From: Oscillospiraceae bacterium | Lineage (GTDB): Bacteria; Bacillota; Clostridia; Oscillospirales; Acutalibacteraceae | Length of the DNA stretch: 38,741 bases | Direction of reading: 5' to 3' | NCBI GenBank assembly: GCA_029227055.1 | Contig: JAQXZE010000056.1 | Location: forward strand, 1 to 38,741 | In this document: positions 1-8,399 of the stretch, piece by piece | How positions within the stretch are numbered: the first letter of the stretch is position 1 | Layout: each line of letters starts with the position of its first letter | The notes under the pieces: generated by a model | Database searches by the model: none | The model's input: only the letters and a program-made list of their open reading frames with translations | What the model was told of the DNA's origin: nothing | Translations under genes and position numbers: made by a program

Positions 1-84
1 AATGGGTATCAAATGCGCGATAGAAAAGTTTGAGAATTCTTCTATCTCACCTTTTCCAAAAAAATAAATAAGAAAATCTTTCAT
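1..84 (-). CDS. Partial membrane protein gene, N-terminus only
   Basis: A reading frame starts with ATG at 84-82 behind an AAGGGG ribosome binding site (about 92-98) and runs off the left edge after 28 codons. The visible peptide begins MKDFLIYFFGKGEIEEFSNF and continues into a hydrophobic stretch (IAHLIPI). The 'F-S-x-x-H-L-I/L-P' opening resembles the start of the YwaF/TIGR02206 family of integral membrane proteins, but so little is visible that this is only a suggestion. It is transcribed away from the apbE end of the Rnf operon and is separated from it by a terminator, so it is probably an independent unit. Confidence 0.5.
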   Translation of the reverse strand, partial: MKDFLIYFFGKGEIEEFSNFSIAHLIPI

Positions 85-170
85 TCCATTCACCCCTTAG
101 TAGTTATATTACCATATTCGATAAAAAATAACAACGCTTTATACGAAATTAAATTCAAATCTTAAAAGGA

Positions 171-205
171 AAAAAGCACCACTATTAAAAGCGGTACTTT
201 TTATT
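171..205 (-). terminator. Rho-independent terminator after apbE
   Basis: On the minus strand AGTACCGC pairs with GTGGTGCT (two G-U pairs) around an 8-nt loop and is followed by six T. It lies at the stop codon of apbE and should end the Rnf operon transcript. Confidence 0.7.
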
Positions 206-1253
206 GTTTTGTATATTTATTAAAGCCTTTTGTGGTTTTTATATTTCCGTCGTTGAAAAGCCATAAAACCTCAACATCAGAAAGATTTTCAACTAGCTTT
301 AATCCCTCATCGTAACCCATTGTAAAAAGAGCTGTTGATAACGCGTCAGCAATACCTGAATCTTTAGCCACCACAGAAACAAGCCTGAAATATTCGCTGG
401 GCATTAAGGTATCAGGGTCAATAATATGATGATAGTCCTTGCCGTCCACCGTATAAAACCTTTGATATGAGCCGCTTGTAACAACTGCTTCGTCGGAAAT
501 CTGAAGGTATTTTAAATATCCGTCCTCATCCTCTTTAGCATCAGGATTTTCAATGCCTACAGTCCATTTACCGTCAGGCTTTTCACCTACCGCCTTAACA
601 TTTCCCCCAACATTTATTACATAGCCGCTAACCCCGTCGGCCTTTAAAGCCTCTGCAATTCTTTCAACCGCATAGCCTTTAGCAACGGCACCTACATCGA
701 GCAGAATTTCACTGTCAGTAATTGAAACTGTCGAGCTTTCTTTATCAACAATAACCTTTGAGATATCAGTATGTTCAGCCGCCGATAAAAGCAATGCTTT
801 TTCAGGAATTTGAGCCTTTTCGGGATTATTAAGTGCATTAGTTCTGTAATTATGCCAAACAGATAAAACACTACCCATAGCTATGTTTGTTTTTCCATTT
901 GTAAGGGTATACATTTCTTTTGAAAAAAGCAATAAATCAATGATTTTTTCATTTAATTTTATATTGCTTTTTTCTTCCCCTTTATTATTAAGGCTATAAA
1001 GGTTTTCTTCCTTTATGGTATTGCCATAAATGGTATAAAGGTTATGATATTCTGCTAAAAGGGTTTTAATCTTTTTTACCCTGTTATCAAAGTCTTTTTT
1101 GGTTTTTTCGTATCCCGTAATAGTAGTAACAGTATCAAAGTAATCAAAGCTATATTCTGTGAACTTCTCGGGTTTAACCTGACAAGAGGAAAGTGAAAAA
1201 ACTGAAAAAGCAATTACAGAAACCAAAAATAGTGAAACAAATTTTTTCTTCAA
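201..1253 (-). CDS. apbE: FAD:protein FMN transferase, lipoprotein (ApbE)
   Basis: ApbE transfers FMN from FAD onto a Thr of target proteins; RnfG and RnfD encoded upstream in the same operon are the expected substrates. The protein has a lipoprotein signal peptide with lipobox SLSSC and then the ApbE domain, including the 'LDVGAVAKGYAVERIAEAL' helix and the 'VINVGGNVKAVG' and 'HHIIDP' motifs typical of the family. An upstream in-frame TTG exists at 1265, but it has no ribosome binding site; a TTG at 1253 sits five bases after GGTGA and gives a compact MKKKF signal peptide, so that start is preferred. About 350 residues, normal for the family. It is the last gene of the operon, behind a perfect hairpin. 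Confidence 0.93.
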   Translation of the reverse strand: MKKKFVSLFLVSVIAFSVFSLSSCQVKPEKFTEYSFDYFDTVTTITGYEKTKKDFDNRVKKIKTLLAEYHNLYTIYGNTIKEENLYSLNNKGEEKSNIKLNEKIIDLLLFSKEMYTLTNGKTNIAMGSVLSVWHNYRTNALNNPEKAQIPEKALLLSAAEHTDISKVIVDKESSTVSITDSEILLDVGAVAKGYAVERIAEALKADGVSGYVINVGGNVKAVGEKPDGKWTVGIENPDAKEDEDGYLKYLQISDEAVVTSGSYQRFYTVDGKDYHHIIDPDTLMPSEYFRLVSVVAKDSGIADALSTALFTMGYDEGLKLVENLSDVEVLWLFNDGNIKTTKGFNKYTKQ

Positions 1254-1272
1254 AATATTCACCAAACTAACA

Positions 1273-1299
1273 TTAAGGGGACAATAAATGTCCCCTTAA
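1273..1299 (-). other. Perfect 11-bp stem-loop between operon genes
   Basis: TTAAGGGGACA (1273-1283) and TGTCCCCTTAA (1289-1299) are exact complements around a 5-nt loop. On the minus strand (the operon's direction) no T-run follows, so it looks like an RNA processing or stability hairpin, or a weak terminator, just before apbE rather than a classical terminator. Confidence 0.6.
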
Positions 1300-1309
1300 A
1301 TTTTACTGT

Positions 1310-2299
1310 TTATTTGTTTATTGCCTTAACGGTTGCCTTTATAAAATCAGAAACAGCGATTGTGCAACCCGCTTTTTGGAGTTCATCAGCAGGAGTTGCA
1401 TTTTCGGTTTCAAGCTTTAAAATTTCTTCTGCAGACTTGCCAACAACTATCTTATCATATTCGTCTGCCTGCTCATACCATTCTTTCTTTGCACCGCCGT
1501 ATGCCTTCATACCGTAGCTATCGCCTTTATCGCGCTTAGTTTCTAAATCAACCTTTTGGGTAGTGGTTTTTCCTGTATTATCAAAGGAAACAGCGCCCTG
1601 TACTGCATCAGTAACGGATTTTAAAACCTTATTATTGCTATCAAGTAAAACTGCCGAGAAGGTTGTAATAATTTCGTTTGTACCGGCTTCCTTATCGGTA
1701 GCGTCCTTTGCGCTTGACTTTGCTGTAACTACGCCAACACTTACCTTTGCCTCTGCATCGGCATCTGTTCTTTTAGCAGAAACAGCAGCTTTTTCAAGTG
1801 CCTTTACAAAATCACTGATTACGATTGTACAGCCTGCATTAATAACATCGTCATTACCCTTGCCGTTACTAGCTACAAGAGATTTTACCTCTCTTAAGGT
1901 TTTACCCTTAATGAGTGCTAAAAATGCGTCAGCCTGCTCATACCACTCTTTTGTAGCATTAGCATAAGCCTTCATACCGTAATCGTCACCAAGCTCATAC
2001 TTAGTTTTAAATTCACCAACCGGAACTGCTTTGCCATCCTTAGTAAAGCTAACTGTGCAGTCTGCAACATCTAAATAGGCATCAATAATTTTACCGCTTC
2101 TATCAAGCAGAACTGCTGCTACATTGCTTGTCACCTTAGCGTTGCCGTCCTTATCTGCTGTAGCAGAATTTGCCTCGCTGATATAAGAATAAACTCCCAT
2201 ACCAAAGCTAACATTACCGCTACCCGATGCGCCACATCCTGAAAGGGCAATAGCCATAAGGGTAACAAGCGCGAGTGCAAGACATAATACTTTTTTCAT
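1310..2299 (-). CDS. Lipoprotein with two tandem repeats, Rnf-associated
   Basis: Secreted lipoprotein of 329 residues: signal peptide with lipobox LSGC (Cys22), then two homologous units of about 145 residues (roughly 35-180 and 185-329). Each unit carries the same landmarks: 'AAVLLD/SAVLLD', a VSF-D-x-x-GK segment, 'GDxYGMKAY', 'KEWYEQAD' and 'AGCTI-x-SDF-x-KA'. No known catalytic motif was recognised. The overall shape (lipoprotein, between the Gx transporter gene and apbE in an Rnf operon) recalls uncharacterised lipoproteins found beside Rnf/ApbE genes in Clostridia; a flavin- or redox-related role at the outer membrane face is an inference from position only. Start is clear: AAAGGAG eight bases before ATG. 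Confidence 0.75.
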   Translation of the reverse strand: MKKVLCLALALVTLMAIALSGCGASGSGNVSFGMGVYSYISEANSATADKDGNAKVTSNVAAVLLDRSGKIIDAYLDVADCTVSFTKDGKAVPVGEFKTKYELGDDYGMKAYANATKEWYEQADAFLALIKGKTLREVKSLVASNGKGNDDVINAGCTIVISDFVKALEKAAVSAKRTDADAEAKVSVGVVTAKSSAKDATDKEAGTNEIITTFSAVLLDSNNKVLKSVTDAVQGAVSFDNTGKTTTQKVDLETKRDKGDSYGMKAYGGAKKEWYEQADEYDKIVVGKSAEEILKLETENATPADELQKAGCTIAVSDFIKATVKAINK

Positions 2300-2326
2300 A
2301 AATTTTCTCCTTTGTGTTTTTTTATT

Positions 2327-2836
2327 TTAAAAAGGTAACTTAATTTTTTCTATATACTTTACCGACATAGCACCAAGAAGGCCTATAAGTGTGCCTGATA
2401 TTACGCCCGAAACTATCAATACAACTGCATAATATGCAATTTGCACCGTTTCGAGTAAAAATATCGCAACACAAATCTGAGCCAAATTATGTGCTACCCC
2501 TCCCGCAATGCTAACTCCAACTGTAGAGAAAGCCTTAATTTGCTTTAAAACAAACATAATAGCAATACTGAAAGCAGCCCCTGCAAGACTGTAAAGAAAG
2601 GTGACAAAATTTCCGAAAAGCAATGTAATCAAAACAATTCTTACAAGAGAAACTAAAGCCGCTTCTTTAAGCGATGCTTTATAAAGCAAAAATATCACAA
2701 TTATATTAGGAAGTCCAATTTTTATACCCGGAACTCCCGATATAACGGGCGGGAGCAAAAGTTCAATGTAGGAAAGCACTAGGGCGAAAGAAGTTAAAAG
2801 CCCCAAGAACGCTACCTTTTTAGTTTTACTGTTCAT
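2327..2836 (-). CDS. Gx transporter family membrane protein
   Basis: Integral membrane protein (about 169 residues, five to six hydrophobic segments) of the Gx transporter / 'heptaprenyl diphosphate synthase component I' Pfam family. Recognisable features are the PPVISGVPGIKIGLPNIIVI segment and the GGVAHNLAQ motif. Family members resemble ECF-type S components; the substrate is unknown. The gene sits, as often in Clostridia, between a NusG-domain-II gene and ApbE-related genes next to rnf. An upstream TTG at 2857 would add seven residues, but the ATG at 2836 has GGAGAA at good spacing and is preferred. Confidence 0.8.
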   Translation of the reverse strand: MNSKTKKVAFLGLLTSFALVLSYIELLLPPVISGVPGIKIGLPNIIVIFLLYKASLKEAALVSLVRIVLITLLFGNFVTFLYSLAGAAFSIAIMFVLKQIKAFSTVGVSIAGGVAHNLAQICVAIFLLETVQIAYYAVVLIVSGVISGTLIGLLGAMSVKYIEKIKLPF

Positions 2837-2882
2837 AAATTCTCCGCTTTTTAACAATTTATTCCGTCGATAGCGGTTTAAA

Positions 2883-3260
2883 CTATTTTGAGGTTATTGA
2901 AACGACTGTTTTATGTGGCAAACAAATTATGCTTTCCCCCACCTTTGATATCGCTCTATGAGAGACACATATCTTATCGGGACAGGTAGCGTCGCTTACA
3001 TACACCTTGCCGTCTTTAATAACAAGAGTGTTATAATTGCCGTCCTCTGCATCAAGCTTAATTGTTTTATCCACATTAAGCGAATAGGTTGCCTTTTCTT
3101 CACCGTCTACTAAAACAGTGACACAGTTCCCCTTTTCAGCGCCCAAAATGAATACCAAAAAGATTATTACCGCCACTATTATAAGAGCCGCACAAAGCAA
3201 CAAATCATTTCTTAAAAACTTTCGTTTTTCCTCTTTTAAAGTCTTTTTCTCGTTAAGCAT
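2883..3260 (-). CDS. NusG domain II-containing membrane-anchored protein
   Basis: A 125-residue protein: short charged N-terminus, one membrane helix (about residues 20-42), then an extracytoplasmic NusG-domain-II-like beta domain. The conserved Cys/His pattern TCPDKICVSH followed by CLPHK is characteristic of the family. Its function is not established; proteins of this type recur next to rnf and Gx transporter genes, which suggests a role in Rnf assembly or in flavin delivery. It starts two bases after the rnfB stop, so it is very probably translationally coupled to rnfB. Confidence 0.82.
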   Translation of the reverse strand: MLNEKKTLKEEKRKFLRNDLLLCAALIIVAVIIFLVFILGAEKGNCVTVLVDGEEKATYSLNVDKTIKLDAEDGNYNTLVIKDGKVYVSDATCPDKICVSHRAISKVGESIICLPHKTVVSITSK

Positions 3261-3262
3261 AT

Positions 3263-4078
3263 TTACTCAAGAATACAAGAGGTATAAAGGTCTATTTTCT
3301 TTATACAACCCGTAGGACAAACCTCTGCACAAACTCCGCATCCGACACATTTTGAATAATCAATAGATGCGAGATTATCCTCTACGGTTATCGCCTTATC
3401 GGGACAGTTGAGCTCGCATTTTTTACAAGCGATACAAGCATTTTTACAAGCCTTTCTTGCAACTGCGCCCTTATCCTTACTGCTACACATAACGGCAACC
3501 TTAGCGTCCTGCGGAAGAAGTTTTATAATGAGTTTTGGACAGGTTCTTGTACAAAGTCCGCAACCGATACAAATTCTTGTATCAACAACTGCAATACCGT
3601 CCTTAATGCTGATTGCATTAGTAGGGCAAACATTTGCACAGTCACCGCAGCCGATACAACCGTATTTACACTCGTTAGGTCCCGCATAAACCATTGAAGC
3701 CGCTTTACAGGTATAAACGCCCTGATAGTCTGCTTTTTTTACTGCCGCCTCTTTGTTTCCGTTGCACTTAACGAAAGCCACCAAGTCTTTTGGTGCCTCT
3801 GCCTCAACGCCCATAATATCAGAAATTGCTTTAGCTGTATCAACGGAGCCGGGAATACACAAATTTGTAGCCGCTTTACCCTCTGCTACAGCCTTTGCAT
3901 AATCGTCGCAGCCTGCATATCCGCAAGCGCCGCAGTTTACACTAGGCAGACACTCGCGAACCTTCATTTCGGTTTCATCCTGAGGCACATTGAAAAAATG
4001 CGATGCGAGGACAAGAACTATACCTGCAATAACACCGATTGCTGTAACTATAATAAAAGCTATCAAAATATCATACAT
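3263..4078 (-). CDS. rnfB: Electron transport complex subunit RnfB
   Basis: Iron-sulfur subunit of the Rnf complex (ferredoxin:NAD+ oxidoreductase coupled to Na+ or H+ export), the entry point for electrons from reduced ferredoxin. An N-terminal membrane helix (about 4-27) anchors it; a [4Fe-4S] domain follows with Cys43, Cys49, Cys52 and Cys57, then four ferredoxin-type CxxCxxCxxxCP motifs in the C-terminal two thirds (for example CIGCGDCANVCP, CIGCGLCTRTCP, CIACKKCELNCP, CVGCGVCAEVCP). Extra clusters relative to proteobacterial RnfB are usual in clostridial proteins. Good AGGGGG site before ATG 4078; 17 bases after rnfA. Confidence 0.97.
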   Translation of the reverse strand: MYDILIAFIIVTAIGVIAGIVLVLASHFFNVPQDETEMKVRECLPSVNCGACGYAGCDDYAKAVAEGKAATNLCIPGSVDTAKAISDIMGVEAEAPKDLVAFVKCNGNKEAAVKKADYQGVYTCKAASMVYAGPNECKYGCIGCGDCANVCPTNAISIKDGIAVVDTRICIGCGLCTRTCPKLIIKLLPQDAKVAVMCSSKDKGAVARKACKNACIACKKCELNCPDKAITVEDNLASIDYSKCVGCGVCAEVCPTGCIKKIDLYTSCILE

Positions 4079-4095
4079 ATAATTCTTACCCCCTT

Positions 4096-4695
4096 TTAAG
4101 CGAACAGATTATCTACTATTCCTGCAAATCCAAAGAATGCAAGAGAGATAAAGGATGCTGCAATTAAGGTTACGGGCAAGCCTCTGAAAGCTTCAGGAAT
4201 GTTGCTCTCATCGATTTTTGAACGAAGCCCTGAGAAAAGTAACATTGCAAGTAGGAAACCCAAACCGCAACCAAGAGAGCTTACCATAGACTCTAAGAAG
4301 GTATAGCCATCTGTAATGTTATTAATAGTAACACCAAGCACTGCACAGTTGGTAGTTATAAGAGGAAGATATACGCCGAGACTCTTATGAAGAGAGGGTA
4401 TATTCTTTTTAAGGAAAATTTCTATAAACTGAACAAGAGTTGCTATTACAAGGATGAAAACGATGGTCTGCATATAGCCGAGTCCGTTTTTATCAAGAAC
4501 ATAATACTGTATAGGCCATGTCACCGCAGTTGCTACAAGCATAACAAAGATAACTGAAATACCCATACCTACCGCTTGATTTAGTTTTTTAGAAACACCA
4601 AGGAAAGGGCAAATTCCTAAAAATCTGCTTAAAACATAGTTATTTATAAGCACAGAGGACATTAAAATTACTACTAATGACTTAAAAGTATCCAT
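4096..4695 (-). CDS. rnfA: Electron transport complex subunit RnfA
   Basis: Integral membrane subunit of Rnf, homologous to NqrE, with six hydrophobic helices. Family landmarks are NNYVLSRFLGICPFLGVSKK near the N-terminus and ITTNCAVLGVT in the middle; the two conserved Cys (in GICPF and TNCAV) fit the membrane-embedded iron-sulfur site shared with the partner RnfE. 199 residues is close to the usual ~190-195. It starts two bases after the rnfE stop (TGA), consistent with coupled translation of the paralogous RnfE/RnfA pair. Confidence 0.97.
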   Translation of the reverse strand: MDTFKSLVVILMSSVLINNYVLSRFLGICPFLGVSKKLNQAVGMGISVIFVMLVATAVTWPIQYYVLDKNGLGYMQTIVFILVIATLVQFIEIFLKKNIPSLHKSLGVYLPLITTNCAVLGVTINNITDGYTFLESMVSSLGCGLGFLLAMLLFSGLRSKIDESNIPEAFRGLPVTLIAASFISLAFFGFAGIVDNLFA

Positions 4696-4697
4696 TT

Positions 4698-5393
4698 TCA
4701 GTTGTCCTCCTTAGCCTTAAAATCTGCACAAAGTGTGGGGTTGCAAAGAGCCTTTGAGGGACAACCCTCGCAAGAAAATTCTTTCTTTTTAATGGCTTTG
4801 CCGTTTGTAAGTTTATTTACAAGGGCAATTAAAAGTCCATAAGCCAAAAGACCACCGGGCGGCTTTATAAAGAACTCAATTTTATAATTTACCATAAAAG
4901 GAATATCAAATCCGGCAAAAGAGCCACTTCCGAGTACCTCTCTTACGGTAGCCATTGCTAAAAGAGCTATTGTAAAGCCAAGTCCCATACCTATACCGTC
5001 AAGAGCCGATTTACCTACTGTATTCTTTCCTGCAAACATTTCAGCTCTGCCTAAAATTATACAGTTAACTGTAATGAGCGCCAAATATACGCCGAGCAGA
5101 TCGTACATATCGGGTAAATATGCGTGCATAAACATCTGAACTAATGTTACAAATCCCGCAATTATAACTATATAGCAAGGAATTCTTGCAGTATCAGGAA
5201 TTACTTTTCTTAAAAGCGATATAACGACATTAGAGCAAATTAAAACTGCGGCTGCCGCAAGTCCCATACCTAAAGCACCGATAACGGTTGTTGTAGTTGC
5301 AAGTGTAGGGCAAGTACCGAGTATTAAAACAAATACAGGGTTTTCTAAAAGGATGCCCTTTAAAAGAATTGAAAGATTACTGTTCTTTTTCAT
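4698..5393 (-). CDS. rnfE: Electron transport complex subunit RnfE with Cys-rich tail
   Basis: Membrane subunit homologous to NqrD and paralogous to RnfA: VLILGTCPTLA and ITVNCIILGRAEMFA carry the two conserved Cys of the family. Six membrane helices, then a soluble C-terminal tail with four Cys (208, 211, 217, 222; spacing C-x2-C-x5-C-x4-C) that is not part of the core fold. A tail of this kind may bind a metal or an iron-sulfur cluster; this is inference. Ends in TGA, three bases after the rnfG stop region and two before rnfA. Confidence 0.96.
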   Translation of the reverse strand: MKKNSNLSILLKGILLENPVFVLILGTCPTLATTTTVIGALGMGLAAAAVLICSNVVISLLRKVIPDTARIPCYIVIIAGFVTLVQMFMHAYLPDMYDLLGVYLALITVNCIILGRAEMFAGKNTVGKSALDGIGMGLGFTIALLAMATVREVLGSGSFAGFDIPFMVNYKIEFFIKPPGGLLAYGLLIALVNKLTNGKAIKKKEFSCEGCPSKALCNPTLCADFKAKEDN

Positions 5394-5396
5394 AAT

Positions 5397-5930
5397 TTAA
5401 GCACCCTCCCCTTCTGCACCGTCACTACTTAGCATTCTGAATGCTTCAAGGGCATTTTTTATTGCATCCTTATAAGCACCTGTGGTTTTTGTAGCACCGG
5501 ACATAGTATCTACAGAATTAATTGTAGTAATATCGGTGCCTACCAATTTTTCGCCGTAGGTATGCTCATACCCTAAGGTTTCGGCTGAGCTTATACAGGT
5601 AGCACCTGTAACCTTACCGTCATTTCCAACACCACACATAATAATAAAGTTAGACGCATAACCTGCGGTTGAAAGTTTAAATACATAACCGCCGCTTACC
5701 TCTTTATAAATTTCGGTTATAGAAGCGGGTAAAAGAGCATCGAAATCAGCAAAATCAAGTTGTTTAAAATCTTCGCCTTCAGGCATAACTACCTTAAGAG
5801 ACTGATTTACAGCTTCATTCTCTTTTTCTTTAATTATAGGTGCAGTAACAGCATTACCAACCGCTAAAAGCACGGCAATAACCGCACATATAAGACTAAG
5901 GGCTACAACTGTTTTTATATAATTTTTCAT
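5397..5930 (-). CDS. rnfG: Electron transport complex subunit RnfG (FMN-binding)
   Basis: Single-pass protein (membrane helix about residues 7-30) with an extracytoplasmic FMN-binding domain. The flavinylation motif SGATKT (Ser144-Thr149) is intact; Thr149 is the expected covalent FMN site, modified by the ApbE encoded at the end of the operon. 177 residues, slightly shorter than many homologues but complete. The gene overlaps the rnfD stop by four bases (ATGA type), so the two are translationally coupled. Confidence 0.96.
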   Translation of the reverse strand: MKNYIKTVVALSLICAVIAVLLAVGNAVTAPIIKEKENEAVNQSLKVVMPEGEDFKQLDFADFDALLPASITEIYKEVSGGYVFKLSTAGYASNFIIMCGVGNDGKVTGATCISSAETLGYEHTYGEKLVGTDITTINSVDTMSGATKTTGAYKDAIKNALEAFRMLSSDGAEGEGA

Positions 5931-6856
5931 TTTTTATAGCCTCCAAACAGTCTTCTTTTTGTCCAAACCTCAATATATGGGTCAAGAATATTAGCAAGAA
6001 GTATAGCAAAAGATACACCCTCGGGATAAACGCCCCAAAAACGAATAAGTACAGTCATAAGTCCTGCAAAAATACCGAAGACAAGCTTCCCTAAATCGCT
6101 TGAGGGTGAGGTTGTGTAGTCGGTAGCCATAAATATAGCACCTATGAAAAGTCCACCCGACATTATTGAAGAGAGGGCTGTATAAATATCAAAATCTACC
6201 AAAACAAAGGTTAAAATAAATGTTGTAGCGATAAATGCTACAGGGATATGCCAGGTGATTACTCTGCGGATAAGAAGATACACGCCGCCAATAATTAGCG
6301 CTAAAACGCAGGTTTCACCGATTGCACCGCCGCGAATTCCTAAAAACAAATCGACAAGTGGTGGTGCAAAACCGCCCTCTTTTAAAACAACAAGAGGTGT
6401 TGCGGTTGAAATTGTATCAAGCATTGGGAAGGCGGGTGTTGCCATAGCACCGAAAGCTATAAGCATAAACACACGAGCGGCAATAGCAGGGTTAAACAAA
6501 TTTTTACCGATACCGCCAAATATGCATTTTACAACTAAAATTGCAAAAATGCTACCAATCGCTGCCTGCCAAAGCGGAATGTTTGCAGGTAAATTCAGTC
6601 CTAACAAAACACCTGTAACAACTGCACTTAAATCACCTATTGTCTGTTTTGCCTTGATTACAACATTAAACAAAAACTCGGTCAAAAGACAAACGGCAAC
6701 GCAGAGAGCTACCACCAACAATGCACGAAGACCAAAAAGCAGAGTGCCTGCAATTACTGCGGGTAAAAGAGCAATAACCACATCAAGCATAATCCGTTTA
6801 GTTGTTGTAGCACAAAGTATATGCGGAGAAACCGAAATATTAAGATTTGAATCCAT
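5927..6856 (-). CDS. rnfD: Electron transport complex subunit RnfD (FMN-binding)
   Basis: Large membrane subunit of Rnf, homologous to NqrB, with about nine to ten helices over 309 residues. The motif STATPLVVLK (around residues 150-159) is the conserved place for covalently bound FMN, probably on Thr153. GKNLFNPAIAARVF and DYTTSPSS are further family signatures. Overlaps rnfC by one base and rnfG by four, so rnfC-D-G are tightly coupled. Confidence 0.96.
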   Translation of the reverse strand: MDSNLNISVSPHILCATTTKRIMLDVVIALLPAVIAGTLLFGLRALLVVALCVAVCLLTEFLFNVVIKAKQTIGDLSAVVTGVLLGLNLPANIPLWQAAIGSIFAILVVKCIFGGIGKNLFNPAIAARVFMLIAFGAMATPAFPMLDTISTATPLVVLKEGGFAPPLVDLFLGIRGGAIGETCVLALIIGGVYLLIRRVITWHIPVAFIATTFILTFVLVDFDIYTALSSIMSGGLFIGAIFMATDYTTSPSSDLGKLVFGIFAGLMTVLIRFWGVYPEGVSFAILLANILDPYIEVWTKRRLFGGYKK

Positions 6857-8169
6857 TATTGCTTCTCCTCCTCTTTTTTCTTCAAGTATTCTCTTAAAAC
6901 GCCCTTGGCAAGTTTATTATTTTGTACAAGTGGTCTCTTTGCAGGGCAAACATAGGAACAACAACCACATTCCATACAAAGATTTGTTCCGAGTTTTTCC
7001 AAATCCTCCACATCGTTGTTGCGTACTGCCTTTTCGATAAGGGGCGGATTTATTCCGAAAGGACAGTTATTCGCACAAGAGCCGCAGCTTATACAAGCGG
7101 TAGCCTCGGGCAAAATAGCGTCCTTTGCTTTGAAGGCAAGTATCGCATTAGTATTCTTTAAAACAGGAGCATCAGCGGACGGAACAGAAATTCCCATCAT
7201 TGGACCGCCGTATATAATCTTTTTCGGCTCCTCAGAAAATCCGCCGCAGAATTCAAAAACATCAGCAAGTGTAGTACCGATGGGTGCTATCACATTCATA
7301 GGTGTTTTTACGGCACTACCGTCAACAGTTACACACTTACTTACAAGCGGTACACCTGTTTTAATATAGGCGCCGATTGTAGCAACGGTAGTAGAGTTAA
7401 TTACTACGCAGCCAACATCAATAGGAAGCTTACCCTCAGGTATCTGTTTTCCTGTAATATGATAGGTTAAAACCTTTTCGCCGCCCTGTGGATAAATACT
7501 CGGAAGCACCTTAACGGTAAAATTCCCTGTCTCCTTAGCAAGTTTTTGCATAGCTTTTATTGCACTGGGCTTATTCTTTTCTATGCCGATAATTATTTTC
7601 TTAGGTTCAAGGTATTTTTTTAGAGCTGCTATCCCATCTGCAATATCCTCTGTTCTATCTGTCATGGTAACAGAATCACTTGTGATATAGGGTTCACACT
7701 CGGCACCGTTAATCAGCAATTCTTCTATGGGTGCGGTTGTATTAAGCTTTACAAAGGTTGGAAAACCTGCGCCGCCAAGACCTACAATACCGCTTAACTT
7801 TACAGCCTCAATAAACTCCTCCTTAGAAGAAATCACAGGAGGTGCAATTTCGGGGTCAAGCTGCATTTCACCGTCCGACTCTATAATAATAGCAGGAACT
7901 TCTTGTCCACTTGAAACCAAGATATCTGAAATTTTAGCGACAGTACCCGAAACGCTTGAATATACAGGAGAAGAAACAAAACCATTTGCTTCAGCCACGA
8001 GAGTTCCCACAAACACCTTATCACCCGGTTTTACAACTACCGTTGCAGGCTTGCCTATATGCATAGATACAGGCAATGTAACCGTACGGGGCGGGTCCAT
8101 TTTAACCGCGGTCATATTAGCGGTGTTTTTTCTGTGCGGAGTATGCACTCCTCTTAAGGAAAAAGCCAT
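6856..8169 (-). CDS. rnfC: Electron transport complex subunit RnfC
   Basis: Peripheral subunit (437 residues) that binds NADH and FMN and passes electrons through two [4Fe-4S] clusters. Seen: an N-terminal barrel-sandwich domain (VVKPGDKVFVGTLVAEA), the flavin/NADH region with GIVGLGGAGFPTFVKL and NGAECEPY, a SLBB-like section, and two C-terminal cluster motifs CISCGSCANNCP and CMECGCCSYVCP. The open frame begins at 8223, but the ATG at 8169 gives the family's usual N-terminus (MAFSLRGVHTPH) and is chosen. First gene of the operon, about 85 nt after the promoter. Confidence 0.96.
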   Translation of the reverse strand: MAFSLRGVHTPHRKNTANMTAVKMDPPRTVTLPVSMHIGKPATVVVKPGDKVFVGTLVAEANGFVSSPVYSSVSGTVAKISDILVSSGQEVPAIIIESDGEMQLDPEIAPPVISSKEEFIEAVKLSGIVGLGGAGFPTFVKLNTTAPIEELLINGAECEPYITSDSVTMTDRTEDIADGIAALKKYLEPKKIIIGIEKNKPSAIKAMQKLAKETGNFTVKVLPSIYPQGGEKVLTYHITGKQIPEGKLPIDVGCVVINSTTVATIGAYIKTGVPLVSKCVTVDGSAVKTPMNVIAPIGTTLADVFEFCGGFSEEPKKIIYGGPMMGISVPSADAPVLKNTNAILAFKAKDAILPEATACISCGSCANNCPFGINPPLIEKAVRNNDVEDLEKLGTNLCMECGCCSYVCPAKRPLVQNNKLAKGVLREYLKKKEEEKQ

Positions 8170-8261
8170 ACCTTTAAAACCTACCTTTATATTTAATGAA
8201 CAAAACATTGACATAAAAATCACAAATTAACAAATGATACCTAAGATTTTTATACAGAATA

Positions 8262-8290
8262 ATCATACATTTTATCTTGTATTATGTCAA
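8262..8290 (-). promoter_or_regulatory. SigA-type promoter of the Rnf operon
   Basis: Minus strand TTGACA (8285-8290), 17-bp spacer, TATGAT (8262-8267). It precedes rnfC by about 90 bases and is the only good promoter seen for the operon. Confidence 0.8.
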
Positions 8291-8360
8291 TCATTTATAA
8301 TATTCACTTTTCTTAATTATTTCCCGATAAAGTCCCTTAATTCCTAAAGGCTGTTAAACA

Positions 8361-8395
8361 AAAAAGCAGTGCGGTAAAACCGCACTGCTTTTTTG
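8361..8395. terminator. Bidirectional terminator
   Basis: AGCAGTGCGGT (8365-8375) and ACCGCACTGCT (8379-8389) form an 11-bp stem with a 3-nt loop, flanked by A-run and T-run on both sides. It ends the minus-strand rhamnosidase transcript and would also insulate the Rnf promoter region. Confidence 0.9.
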
Positions 8396-8399
8396 TTAT

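Noticed and set aside
1563-1967. 134-codon plus-strand frame inside the repeated lipoprotein gene
   Set aside because: Shadow of the minus-strand gene; composition is Ser/Ala/Val-rich as expected from reading Ala/Lys codons backwards.
6255-7040. 261-codon plus-strand frame antisense to rnfD/rnfC
   Set aside because: It mirrors the codon pattern of the real genes, has no ribosome binding site and shows no protein-like motif.
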